Below are positions 45,736 to 58,204 of a stretch of DNA of 64,000 nucleotides, in pieces. Each line of letters starts with the position of its first letter. Within the stretch, counting starts at the first letter, position 1. The notes beneath the pieces are model-generated. The model did no database searches and was not told the origin of the DNA. It saw only the letters and a program-made list of their open reading frames with translations. The position numbers were made by a program, and so were the translations under genes. Origin of the DNA: Sequoia sempervirens (taxonomy: Eukaryota > Streptophyta > Pinopsida > Cupressales > Cupressaceae); the NCBI GenBank assembly GCA_007258455.2, contig VDFB02193867.1, positions 565,471,710 through 565,535,709 of the forward strand, given 5' to 3'.

Positions 45736-48400
45736 CTAAAAAATTGTCCTAGGCCTGTGAACTTTATTTCTTCATCAATTCCCCCCTCATTCCTGATAAT
45801 TAAAAATGTCATTTTTCTTCTATTAATTAAATCATTTTAATTATTTAATTAATTCATTGTTATCTTTTAGTTCCTCTTTGATTGATTAAATAAATACTCT
45901 TTATTTAATTACGTCTTATTTAATTACGTCACTAATAGTCTATTTCCTCTATAATTAAATAAAATCTAAATTCATTTAATTATTTGCCACTTTCAACTAT
46001 AATTGAATAATTATCTTAATTATTTAATTATTTTCTAAGCCTTTTCTATCACTAAATTAAATAAATTTTATTTATTTAATTATCATCTTCTCCTAATTTT
46101 GAATTAAACCATTATTTAATTCACAATTCAGCTTGTCACATGTCCTACTTTTTAGTTAAATTATTATTTAATCAAAAATTCAACCTATCACATGTCTTCT
46201 ATAATTAAATAATGCTTTTATTATTTAATTATTCACTGCCCTATTAAATTAAATAATTTTATAATTATTTGAATTCCTCCTACAACCTCTTTTTCTATGC
46301 TAACCTCATTATCTATGTCCATCTTATCTCCTCTTGTCTCATTCATTTATAGCCCTTGATTGAATTATTTTTTCCATTCAATCTCAGTCATTCATCCTTA
46401 ATCAAGTCCTATCTTTGCCCTAGTTTTTCCCTAACCCTATTTCATACTACAACTTTCATTATTGACCACTAATTGACACATCTTATTAGCATTGAATCTT
46501 GGCCCTTCATTCAAATTTGTCTTTACTAAAAGACCTTTTCCTTGTCATTTTGTCATCTAAATGTAATCTACATCTTGAGCTAGAGCAAGTACATGTTATT
46601 AGTGTGAGACAACAATCTTCAATATTTTCTAGGCATTGTCATAGGCTACTAGTGCATACTCAAATTTAAGGGCATCAAGTACATTCAAGAAAAATGGAGA
46701 AGAGCAATGGAGGTGAAGCAATGATGGCATGAAGACTTTATGGTAATATTGTTTTATATTTCATGTTTTTATGCTTATTTGTGCTTCATTATTGGTTTAG
46801 GGTTAGTTTTTATGCTATTTTACATTAACATAAAATTTTACCCTACATTGCATTGGTGAACATGACTTGAAAGTAACAAGATTCTCCAAAAAAAATTGAA
46901 ATATTTAGTTTTTCAAGTCCGCGATGCAACTGCCAGCTAGAATGACGCAATTGCAAAAAGCCAGTTTGACACAACTAACATTTGGAAAGCCGCATCTACT
47001 TCGAGATAGGGAATATTATTTGGGATGCTCCTATTTTCAAATTTATGGTTTATTCTTGGCTATTGCTTTTAATTTTCATCATCTAACATTAGTTTAGTGT
47101 CATATTAGTTTCTAGTTTGGTCAAATTTGCTTGTCCTTTTTATGTTTTGTAGCTACAGGTTTATGTGACGCATCTTCTTAGGGCATCACTGCAATAGTTC
47201 AGAACACCATTGCATCTTTAGTTTACATCATTTCCAAATTTTATTTTTGTTCCAATTTTTTGGTTTTAGGCTTTATCAGTTAATATCATTATCATATCAG
47301 TTTGGTCTCTGGTTTGGTTGAAATCAATCATTTTTATTATGTTTTGTAACTGCAAGTCTATTCACCACAACTGTTTGGGGAATGACACAACTACTTCAGA
47401 CTTTACCATACCTTTGTGACATAGTCGCCATCCTGAAAGCTGCATTCGACAAGTTCTAAGCTGCATGTGTTCAAAAATAGTGAGCTGCATCTACGAAGTA
47501 CAGTGATGCAACTACCTATTTTCCAAAATCTTGCATGTTTTTAGAATTTTTCAATTTTGGTATCTTGCATTTGGTAGCTTAGTGGTTTTTTGATACTAAT
47601 ATCTGCTTTACAACGTGTAGCATAGGTGGAAAGGAGATATTTTGGCTAACTTATTATCTTGTCTCACTTTTGTAATTTTGTTTAATCACACTCATTTGGT
47701 TAAAATTGGCTTGCATATTCACTCATTTGGATTAAAATTGACAACAACTTTATATTAAGTGTCTTATTTCACTTATTGCTTTGAGGGTTAAAATAAATCA
47801 TTGTCTTCCATTTCTTATGGTTTTGAATTTTGTTGAGGGTTATGTATGCTCTTCTCACACCACTTTGGTGATCTTGAGAATCAAAAGCATCTCTTGATAC
47901 TAGCTTTATCACCCACACAGTTTGATTTAATAAGGTTAATGAACACCATGTGAGTGTGAGAAAAAGGTGTTGTGTATGCTCTCTCTTTGCACTTTGTGTG
48001 ATCTTGGGGATCAATTTAACAACATACTTTTCTCAATTTTGTTTACCTTTAGAGGGGCCCACTAAAGGAGACACATATGTACGGAGAACTCCCAAGTGAC
48101 CCCAAACAGTTTTCCCTTAGGCTAGTATATAAAAGGATGTGATGAAAGTCTTAGTCCTCATGCTATGTAGGCCTTAGCTGTGAAGTGTCATTCAAAATGG
48201 GGTACTATCATAAAAAGTATAAGAGCCCCTAGTAGGAGTGATTAAATCCTTAAGTGGCTTGTTGGATGCTCACAAGGTGCCATGTCCCTGAGCAGTGACT
48301 AATATCCAAACTAGTTAGAAGCCACCTTTCTACTTGAGTTTTGGCAATGTTCTTAGTGCAGGGGTGTAGCATTGCACCCATAAGACTTTTACGCCCAACA
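45728..48400 (+). repeat. Probable 5' LTR of element F
   Basis: It starts TGTAGACACTAAAAAATTG and ends ACGCCCAACA, followed at once by TTTGGCTCCCTTTAGC, which resembles a primer site. The partner LTR would lie beyond the window, so this is a structural guess. It includes the AT-rich repeats at 45795-46280 and interspersed (A/G)CAACT-rich phrases at 46920-47520 that recur near 48850-48990. Confidence 0.35.
45795..46280. repeat. AT-rich array of TTAATTATTTAATTA-type units
   Basis: About eight blocks, each a run such as ATAATTAAATAA or TTATTTAATTAT, are separated by 15-25 bp of C-rich sequence. Many are self-complementary, so the array can form hairpins. Confidence 0.7.
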
Positions 48401-49769
48401 TTTGGCTCCCTTTAGCAAGATAAAAATCCCTGGCTTGCATAAGACACTTGCTTTTGGGCTTGTGACTTTCCACCGAGAGGGTGATTTGTAGCATCCTTCC
48501 ATAGCAAGGGGGACCTACCCATCAACTGTCATAGGAAAAAGGTGATACATAACCCGAAAGGGTGTCCCCCCTTTCATTGAAGGAGATTCCTAGAGTGGGT
48601 CTAAGAGTGTTGCCATTGGCCATTGAATTTTAGGGATAGACAAGTGTTTCCTATGTATGATATTGTTTTTGATATGTGTTATACCCGTCAAAATTTGGGG
48701 TGAATAACCCTAGAACATACACATTACGAACACACTTTTGACATTTTCAAACCAGCCCAAGTGTTTTCAAAATGTCTATAGTTTTTTCTATTCATATTTT
48801 TCCAAAATAAAATCCAAAATTGAGTCAAAACATTCAATATACGTCAAAACAAATTGTTCATCACAATTGAATGTCATTCACCACAACTGCTATTTAGAAA
48901 ACCATAGCTGAGATTCCTAGAATGTCACAACTATTACACAAAATACCACAACTATCATTCAAAATGACACAACTACTTGTTGAAAATTCTAGGGAAAACT
49001 AGAATATTCCATTCTCTGATCAATTCTTGAGCATTACTTGGTCCTTAAATCATAGACTTGCAATCACCAGATCTATCATTTTCAATCCACCCATTACCAT
49101 ATCCTTGCATTTTTTGCATTTACCATAGGTCAAGCATTAGGTCATCTCTTAGCTTGCATACACCTTACTATAGACTTTGGCTTTGGAAACTTATCCTAGA
49201 CTTTAGAGCAGTCCATAGGTTGCAAATTCATATTTATCTTGACCTCACTCTTCATCATCCTAGTCCTTTGTCATTTAGGTTCGATCCTCAACTCACAAGG
49301 CTAGTTTGAGACCACCTTTGTCATCTTATCATTTCATTCATTACCATCCTTGAGGTCTTGATAAAATCATATTTTCTTTCCTTGGCTATCTTAGTTTGAA
49401 TAGTAACCTTACCTTAGACTTACCATAAGGTGCTTAGTTGTCATAACCCTAGTCATCATTTTAGAATACACCATCCTCCCACACTTGCATTACATTTGGC
49501 ATACAATATTACTCATTATACCCTTAGATATATTACCTCATTGTGACATTTGACATCTTGACTATTGTCACCTTGGTTTTTTATCTAAGTGTCATCCTTA
49601 GTCTTCAATTATACCTCAATAATCCAAAAAATATATATATAGCCACCTTGCATACCATAGATATTAATCTCATTGTGGCATTACCTTATTGACATCTTGA
49701 TTAATGTCATGTTGACTCTCTATCTTCACATCATTAGACATCATTTGTATACCTTAGTTACAAACATTG
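48401..49769 (+). other. Element F leader, first part
   Basis: No coding sequence is seen. From about 49540 it consists of degenerate tandem units of roughly 110-160 bp with the phrase CTCATTGTGACATT...GACATCTTGA. The array continues at 58713-59010 on the other side of element H. Confidence 0.6.
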
Positions 49770-49942
49770 TGTTGGTGTATAACTCAACATGAGTTATCCT
49801 AACATAATCATAGTTAGTAGCTTTCCTCACATGTGGAAAGACTAAGTCTCCTTAGGTGAGTCACTAGTCGATGTGTCAACTCATTTTTGACACATTTCTA
49901 CTACATAGAAGGGAGGTTGAACTATTGAGCTAGTCTCATGGG

Positions 49943-50247
49943 TATTGGTGTTCCCAGAACAACAACCTGCAACCTTCACAATGTAGAGAAGCAACCTAAG
50001 AAGATGTTATTTCACCAGTCGATCAATTTCATTGATCAAGAATGAGATGTTTACAGATTACAAAAGCCATGTTAAATAGAGCAGGTGACTTGCAAGGAGC
50101 CGTCCAAAACATCAATGTGTAGCAGAGATGGTCGGTAGAGCAGGTGACGTGAAAAGAAGGAGCCACCCAAGCATTAATGCACTGAATGAAAAATAAATGC
50201 AAAGTTGGACTTAATAACACACAGGATGAAAAACGTGCATGCCAACA
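49943..50247 (-). repeat. Left LTR of I (3' LTR)
   Basis: On the minus strand TGTTGGCATGC...ACACCAATA, so the ends are TG...TA, in both copies. The polypurine tract of seven G residues abuts at 50254-50248. Confidence 0.93.
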
Positions 50248-50461
50248 CCCCCCCTTAAGTGCAACATAGGGAGAAAATGAAAATGCAATATATAATATGA
50301 GATGCTTTATAGGTCCTGACAATAAAGCCTTGTTAGGTACCTATGTACAACTACAATGCAATGAACTACAAATCTCTCATAACTGGAGAAAAGGAGAAAA
50401 ACCCTGTGGGAGAAAACTCCTCTCCAAAAGAGAGAACAAAAGTGAAAGGAAGGAGGACTCC

Positions 50462-53400
50462 TCAAGACCCCCCAAGGACAACTTCCTTCACCCCTAATAT
50501 CAATCGCAACTGAAGATAGCGAGGAGATGCCAAAGGTTTAGTGAAGATGTTTGCAACCTGCTGCGTCGTAGGCAAATACTCCAAAGCAAGAACACCATCT
50601 TGAATGAGCTGCCGAATGAAGTGCATGCAGATCTCAATATGCTTAGTGTGTTGATGCTCCACTAGTTGCGAGAAATATGTATAGCACTCTGGTTATCACA
50701 CCAAAGAATAGTGGGTTGATCAATAGGAAAGCCAAACTCAGCCATCAACTGTCGAAGCCAAAGAACCTCTTGACTAGCCAAGACAGCTCCTTGATACTCA
50801 GCCTCAGTTGATGATAATGCAATAGCAGTTTGCTTCTTGCAAGACCAAGCAACTGGACCAAAACCAAGATAGAAAACAAAGCCAGAAGTAGACTTTCTAT
50901 CATCAACATCACCAACCCAATCTGAGTCAGTGAAGCCCACAAGCTCAGTAGCACCTGATGTGTAGTGAATGCCAAACTGTGTAATGCCCTGAATGTATCG
51001 TAAAATACGCTTGGCTGCCTTCCAATGACTCTCATGAGTATCTTGAGAGAAACGAGAGACAAGACCAACAGCAAAGGAAATATCAGGACGACTATGTGTT
51101 AAGTACAAAAGGTTGCCAACTAGTTGTCGATACAAAGTAGCATCAAAAGATGGAGTAGTGCAACTAGTGGACAACACAACACTTGACTGAAAAGGAGTAG
51201 GGGTTGGCTTGCAATCAGCCATTCCAAACCTTTGAAGCAAATCAAGAGCATACTTCTGCTAGAAGATAGAAATACCGGTAGAAGACTGATGGATTTGAAG
51301 ACCAAGGAAGTAATGAAACAAACCAAGATCTGTCATATCAAAACGCTCCATCAAAGCTTGCTTAGTATCCTCAATCATGGTAGGAGAACTCCCCATGAGA
51401 ATCAAGTCATCCACATAAAGAACAAGAATGAGAAGATCCCCCCCATGCCTTTGAATGTAAACTGTAGGATCGAAGTGACATCTAGTGAATCCAAAAATAA
51501 GCAAGAAACTATCCATCTCCTCATACCAAGCTCTAGGAGCCTATTTGAGACCATACAATGAACATTGGAGCCTGCAAACAAGTGAAGGATCTTGCACAAA
51601 GCTAGGTGGCTGCTCCATATAGATCTCCTCATGAAGATCACCATGCAAGAAAGCACTCTTCACATCCATCTGATACACTGACCAACCCTGAGATGCAGCA
51701 ATAGAAAGCACAAGGCATATGGAATCCATCTTTGCGACAGGAGCAAAGGTCTCAGAATAGTCAATACCCTCAACCTGAGAAAATCCCTTAGCCACTAGAT
51801 GAGCCTTATACTTATCAATAGAACCATTGGATGCAAACTTGGTATGATACACCCACTTGCATCAAACCAACTTTCTTCCTTTAGGAAGAGGAACCAAATC
51901 CCAAGTATGATTCTTCATCAAAGAAGAATACTCCTCTATCATAGCACTATCCCATTCCAAAACACCCGAAGCATCTGAAAACTTCTGAGGATCAGTAGAA
52001 ACTACATGACTCAAAAGACTGATACCTAAAGTGCGGGAACGAGTATAACGTGTAGCTATGGGATCACCTACAAGGGAACCAGCATCCTCGAGAAGTGTAC
52101 GAGCCCATAAAGGTCGACGGGGTGCAGGTCGAGGAGAAGGAGAAGATGGAATAATATCAACAACAAGATCGATACCATCATCAGGAACAACATCATTACA
52201 AGCATCATCATCATCATCTGGAAGCACAACATCCTCTGAAGAAGAACTAGGAAGAAGAGAGGGAGAGGCTTGTGATGGAGAATCCTTCGAAGTGAAAGAC
52301 TCATCAAATTGGAAATCACGACGAAAATGAACCTCTCAAGTGACAGGATCAAACAACCGATAACCCTTCACATCCTCACAATAGCCAACAAAAATGAACC
52401 ATTGACTTTTCTTCTCCATTGCCTTGCACCTACCATCTAGAATGAATGCCCATGCATCACTCCCAAATACTCGAAAGTAGGAAACCTTGGGCTTGACATG
52501 AGACCAAGCCTCCTTGGGAGTCATATTCTGCACTGCCTTGTGGGGCATATGATTCTGAATGTAGTTGGCACAATTGACAGTCTCTTCCCAAAATGCGGGA
52601 GCCATGGATATAGATTGTAGCATACAATTGGCCATCTCCCATAAAGTTCTATTCTTCCGCTCAGCTACACCATTTTGCTGAGGAGTGTATGGCACTGTGT
52701 GCTTATGAAGAATACCCTTAATACGACAGAATTCTTGAAATGCCTGATTGACATACTCCCCCCATTATCTGTGTGAATCTTCTGAAGGGAATTTCTTGAC
52801 TGCTTCTCCAAAAATGTAAGGTCATGAAATGTCGAAGAACCTCATCCTTGTACTTCAAAAAATACACCCAAGTGGGCCTAGAAAAATCATCAATGAAGGT
52901 GAGCACATACTTGGCCCCTGAAAAAGGAGTGGGGAATGACATGAGGTCACTATGCACCAACTCAAGGGGTGTCAAAGCACGTGTGGCCATACCCTTAGGA
53001 AAAGGATCCCTATGATGCTTGCCAAGCACACAACCTTGACAAACTCCATCTAAACAAGAGATCTGAGGTAGACCAATTACCAAATTTTGTGTGCTCATCT
53101 GCTGAAGATATCTGTAATTCAGGTGCCCAAACCATTCGTGCCAAAGCTTGCTTGTAGAATCTACATGAGCAATAAGGGATGATCTTGATGAAGACTCAAA
53201 TCCATCAAACCTATACAAACGAGCCGCACGGTCAACTATTCTTGTAGCAATGACCTTCGCAGGATCCTGCATCTCTCAAATAGTCACATCAGTAGGAGAG
53301 AACTCAACAAGCCTTCCATCACCATGATTACAAATTTGATAGACAGAAAGCAGATTCTGTGAAATATCAAGAACAAGAAGAACATCATCAATGCTACCAT

Positions 53401-53638
53401 CATGCATATGAACTAAGCCTATTCCCAAAATTGGAATTTGAGAAGAGTTCCCAACATCAATATGTGAAGTAAGACTATCAAAAAGAGAATCAAGAAGAGC
53501 TACAGTTTGAGTCATGTGATGAGAAGCACCAGAATCAAGAATCCAACTAGAACTAGTAGAGGACAAAGCCTTAGTTGAGAGGGCTTGCCCTTTTCCTGAA
53601 GAAGAAGGCTTAGGCATGGTAAGATTATGCTTCCTCAT
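50462..53638 (-). pseudogene. Element I pol: protease, integrase, RT, RNase H
   Basis: From 53638 down: protease with WILDSGASHHMT intact, the GAG-pre-integrase region (CQGCVLGKHHRDPF), integrase core (LVHSDLMSF, then FIDDFSRPTW), a downstream block with YTPQQNGVAERKNRT, a linker rich in Ser/Asp, RT with KARLVAKGF-like start (here KYKAHLVAKGFSQ), DVKSAFLHGDL and catalytic YVDDLILMG, then RNase H with TDSDWVGDVDDRKSTSG and SSTEAEYQG. In-frame stops occur near 53275, 52336, 51868, 51541 and 51258. Most fit C-to-T changes of CAG or CGA codons, and there are frameshifts near 52800 and 50665. Confidence 0.93.
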
Positions 53639-54500
53639 AGCTTCGTCTAATGCTGGTAGCCTTGCAAAACAATGTGCATCATTATGCCCAGATTTTCCAT
53701 ATAACCAATAGTTCTCCTTCTTCTTCTTAGACTTGGAAGATCACTCACCTGAGTTAGAAGGAGGAGGAGGTGAAGGAATATTCTTCTGATCAGTCTTCAC
53801 CTTAGGCTTGGAGGGAGACTCACCACCTGAAGACAAATCTATCTTGGGCTTCTTCTTATTCTTACCCTTGCCCTTGGAAGATTGAGCCATTAAAGCATGA
53901 CTCTTAGGAAGAGCATCCATCCAGAAATCAACTTGGCCTACTCCCTAGTCAATCGATCACAATACTCCTCAAAAGTAGGCATCTTATGATATTCCCCCAT
54001 AGCATCCATAGTAGAATAGAAAGTAGAGGCAAACACTTGAAAGGGAACTCTAAGCTTAGACAGGATCAAGAAAATACACTCCTTATCTTCTTTGGCATGA
54101 CCAAATCTTTTAATTGAGACAAAATCAATTTGAACTGTGCAAGGAAATCCTGAATAGAAGGAAAAACATCTAGAGAGAGAGAAGTGAGATCAGCGTCAAG
54201 CTGCAAGATCCTAAACTGATTGACCTTACCATACAATTCTGCAAGCTTATCCCACACATCTTTAGGTGTTTTACACTCAGCAATATGAAACAACAAATTA
54301 TCAGACACATGAAGACTGATGAGTCCTTTAGCCTCATCCATTTTGTTTCTATGAACAAATAACTCAAATTTTTTTGTGAATTTAGGTTGGTCGGCATCCA
54401 ACAATTTCCATAGACCACGAGATTGCAACAATTGTGACATTTTGAGCTTCCATGTGTGATAGTTGTGTGGAGTGAGCAATTCAATCCTAGGATCCAACAT
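53639..54500 (-). pseudogene. Element I gag
   Basis: It starts at ATG 54500 (MLDPRIELLTPHNYHTWKL), followed by LLQSRGLWKLL, a DEAKGLISLHVSDNLL block and KTPKDVWDKL, the standard Ty1 plant gag (UBN2 type). A shift near 54090 and later breaks follow. The zinc knuckle near 53700 has both first cysteines changed to Tyr (TAT for TGT), leaving only the His and the last Cys. Confidence 0.85.
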
Positions 54501-55800
54501 GGTATACAAGGGCACACAAAGGACTAAAAATGCAATATACAACCCCCAAAATAGATACAAACTGATTTTATAATTCCCAAACACCAAATTTTCCAAGGGA
54601 TTCAATAATAACAACTTGCAACTTCAAGTTAGTAAAATTGACACAAAATGGTAGAATTTTCAAAAGACACCCCATCCACTTCGAAGTTTGTCAAAGTAGC
54701 TTACCCACGATAACTCGTTTGCTGAAAACGGACTTCATTTGTAGAAGTTGCACAAATTTGAAAAAGAGCCCTATTTTAAGCACTTTTGGAGTCCACAATA
54801 GCTCTTGATCACTCCACGTGACCACCAAAAAAAAAAAAAACTTGGGGCCTAATGGGCAAAGTAGACAATGAAATGGGAACTAAATGATGTGTACCAGTGC
54901 CATGTCACCATACATTTTACCATAGAAACATAACATTCACCAAAAGTGCAAAACAAAGCCGCCAAATCTTTGCTTACAAAGTACGCGAGATCAAAGCAAT
55001 CCTAACTTTAACTTTCAATGGGAGCCTTTGCTCACATCTTTTAGTCGGTGTGTTGAGCAATGTAGATAGCTTAACTAAAGTATGTATGTCCAATGTGGGA
55101 CTAAAGTCCTTGGTCAAGCCAGACTTGCATTCAACGCATCCCACCAGTCTCCTCTTCACACACACACAACACAATTGTGGTCACAGGAACACACGGAGAC
55201 CTCCAAAAAAAAAGAATATTAGGCTCCACCACCTCATGAACAGAATTCATCTTCAAAGGAAAGGTGAAGAACACGTTCAGGAAAAGTGCTAGCTAGGGGC
55301 CCATGACCAAACGAACAGCTAAACCCTTCTCCAAATCGTGTCTTCCTCAAAGAAAAACGTAGAGTCAAGTAGCCAGTATGTACGCTACAGGAGATGAGGT
55401 CTCTAGCAAGAGGCGGAAGCATAGATTCAAAACTCCTTCAAAAAGGAACACCCACAGAGGAGTATTGATCTCCCTTCTTGACTTCACCGCCTCCAAAAAT
55501 GCCCCCTAAATTCGTTCTTCCTCATTCGCACGGGCAGAGCCTCTTCTCAAAGGAGTGTGGAAGAGTGAGAAGGCAGGGAAGGCGATTTGGATCAGGAGAA
55601 AGAGCCACACCAAGCATCCATTTTCCCCCCCACAAAGAGATCAGACCATGCGAAACTCAATCACATGAGGAATGAGGAATGGCCTTCCCCGTCCACCGAG
55701 CAGATCATTCTCACGGCAGGCAATATTTCAATGACTCCATTGCTCAACTGGTGAAAGCTCTTAGCAAGGAAGGGTAGGTTGGTTGACTGCTCTGATACCA
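54501..55800 (-). other. Element I leader, 1.3 kb
   Basis: Unusually long between the primer site and gag. It includes a run of 14 A residues near 54827 and no recognisable gene. Short frames on both strands read as chance. Confidence 0.55.
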
Positions 55801-56105
55801 TATTGGTGTTCCCAGAACAACAACCTGCAACCTTCACAATGCAGAGAAGCAACCTAAGAAGATGCTATTTCACCAGTCGATCAATTTCATTGATCAAGAA
55901 TGAGATGTTTACAGATTACAAAAGCCCTGTTAAATAGAGAAAGTGACTTGCAAGGAGCCGTCCAAAACATCAATGCATAGCAAAGATGGTCGGTAGAGTA
56001 GGTGACGTGAAAAGAAGGAGTCGCCCAAGCATTAATTCACCAAATGAAAAATAAATGCAAAGTTGGACTTAATAACACGCAGGATGAAAATCGTGCATGC
56101 CAACA
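55801..56105 (-). repeat. Right LTR of I (5' LTR)
   Basis: Equal in length to the left copy with a modest number of substitutions. The primer site follows directly with no spacer. Confidence 0.93.
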
Positions 56106-56291
56106 ATGGGTTCTCATCTGTCACCTTTCCTATTCTTGTGGAGTCTTGTTGTAGACTTTGTCTCAAGCTTCACCTATAAATACCTTATTGGTTGTAAACC
56201 TAAATATTTGTTTTCAATACATTGCATTTCTTGTACTTGATTTCTCAATTCGGTGATCTTGGTTTATGCATATTTTTTATATGTTCTCACA

Positions 56292-57482
56292 TGATATCAG
56301 AGCATCTCAGATTAGCATCAATTAGTTGCAAGTTGAAGACACTCCATTGACTAAGTTTTGCAATCTCCTTTGCACATTGGCTCAATCCAGCTTCATTCAC
56401 TACATAGTTACGGAGTTTCTTTGTGCCACATGCACATCTACAAATTTCTTTGGAGCTATCATTTTCATTGTACTTTACACACAAAAATGAATCATATATA
56501 TCATTTGGGTCTAAATAGTTCCACTGGAACATTAACATCCACATCGAGTGGAGTCCTCTCAAAGCGACGCATCTCTCCAAATTGCTCTCTCTAGTGTGCA
56601 TCATATGAGTGTGTAATCTTGTTTACAAGCTACAGCTTAAGGCCTCATAGAGGTGTCTTTTCTCTGCAGTTGATCCTCTCTACACACAGGCCACCACTTC
56701 CAAATATCCATGGCCGAGATGAGAGATAGAGGAAAGTGTTCGCAGTCAAGAAGGAGACTGCATAAGGAAGAAGTGGCTTTTGTGCCACATTGGGTGCCAT
56801 CACCCACTCCACATCTCACGTCGGACTCAGCCCACACGCAGTTTGCACAGAGGCATTTTGGCCTCTTCTCTGCCGCAACGACCTCACACAAAGGTTGCCT
56901 CACTTGTCCAACAGCAATGATCTCTATGCCTATTAGTGAGCTAAATGGTTTTGATGGAGTCAAAGCCCATTTGAGAGTTTGTTAGGAAGTTGTTGTTGGG
57001 AGTCTAGCAGTTGCAGTTATGGAGGAAAAAGTAAATTTGTAGATGCATGCATGTCTCCTAATTATTATGGGGGCTTATATAAGAGAAATTAGGAAGATAT
57101 TCTAAGTGTATTCAGATGATCAGATTCTATATCTAGTTACCGAGTATTTTTTTATCAACCCAATCTAGTTGAGCAAAGCATAATATTTACCAACTGCAAT
57201 TTCAAGCATTTGAGAGTATCTTGGAGGTACTCGTGTAGTGGTTTCTTTGACTCTGATCTATATCCTATTGCAATATAAGATCAATCACATTCCTTTTTCT
57301 TCTTCTTCACTCCCTTAATGAGAGACTTGCATTTTGTTTCTCTTTTTTGGAGGAAAGTTTTTCCCACAGGGTTTTCTTTCTTTCTCTTGTTTTTGAGAGA
57401 TATTTTGTAAATGAGTACCTACAATGGCACACAACCGAGACTAATGTTTCATAAACTTCCCTAAGCTATGCTTAAGGGGCGG
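56292..57482. other. Interior of element H with unrecognised coding-like sequence
   Basis: Minus-strand frames at 56604-56287 (105 codons) and 56963-56637 (108 codons), and an overlapping plus-strand frame at 56710-56985, cover most of the first 700 bp. This part is richer in G+C than its surroundings. One minus frame reads MWMLMFQWNYLDPNDIYDSF. I recognise none of them. The rest is 3' untranslated sequence with TTTTTCCCACAGGGTTTT near 57357, a phrase common ahead of copia polypurine tracts. It may include a captured host fragment. Confidence 0.4.
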
Positions 57483-57660
57483 TGTTGGTGTATAACTCAA
57501 CATGAGTTATCCTAACATAATCATAGTTAGTACCAAATTTGAAGGTACCAGATTTCCTAGCTCCCCCAACCCAGGTGATGTTAACCTCATATTAGACTAG
57601 GTTCAATCTGGTGACATTCTTGCTTCAGCAAGAAACGGCATTAGTGACATTTTCAGGGTT

Positions 57661-58204
57661 TTGAAATGGGCCTATCAAGAAATCAATGATCTTAATCAAA
57701 GAAATAGGGCTTTGTATAGTAAGTCGAAGGAGTTGGAACTGAAGTTGGCCGCTCTCAGCAAAAAAGAAGGGAAATGGAAAAAGAATAGTATTGGAAAGGA
57801 AGGAGGTGACATTGAGGAAAAGTACAAGTCTCTAGAAGCTGAAATGGTTAAAATTAAAAATAACTTGAAAATAGTCATGGAACAAAACCATAAAATGGAT
57901 AGGCACAATGCCATTATCATCAATGCTATGTCTGAAAAGCTGGAAAAAATGCAACAGGGTTCGCTAGTTGTTGATCTAGAAGAGAACAAGGATAGAAAGA
58001 ACGAGGACCAAGGTACTGGTTGTTGATCTAGAAGAGAACAAGGATAGAAAGAACGAGGACCAAGGTATTTTGAAAAGGAACCTTTCCAATCTAAAAAGGA
58101 AAGCACCTCCCACTACCCAGATGGTTCAAATCTTAAAGAGGGGGGTTCAAGATATGAACGAGCTAGAAGTTGAGACTACGGATTTATTAAAGACCCAAAT
58201 TTAG
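57661..58204 (+). pseudogene. Coiled-coil ORF of the LINE-like insert
   Basis: The open part covers 57661-58026, rich in heptad-like Leu/Lys/Glu patterns (NRALYSKSKELELKLAALS, YKSLEAEMVKIKNN). The 52-bp-offset duplication at 57967-58067 creates a premature stop. Beyond it, another frame continues with LKRNLSNLKRKAPPT to a stop at 58204. It may be part of a LINE ORF1, but no domain is certain. Confidence 0.5.
57967..58067. repeat. Exact 49-bp direct duplication (offset 52 bp)
   Basis: Copies 57967-58015 and 58019-58067 are identical and separated by ctg. Identity of the copies points to a recent event. Because 52 is not a multiple of three, it breaks the frame. Confidence 0.9.

Larger units (their letters stand above)
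49943..56105 (-). mobile_element. Element I: nearly full-length Ty1/copia retrotransposon
   Basis: Two 305-bp LTRs (49943-50247 and 55801-56105) and perfect duplications atggg (49938-49942 and 56106-56110). The minus strand has an exact initiator tRNA-Met site TGGTATCAGAGC (55800-55789) and a GGGGGGG tract before the left LTR. Gag and pol read on the minus strand with a few stops and shifts. It lies inside the left LTR of H. Confidence 0.95.

Noticed and set aside
52058..52352. Ser/Gly-rich plus-strand frame of 90 codons opposite copia pol
   Set aside because: It is the shadow of the Ser/Asp-rich linker between integrase and RT on the minus strand.
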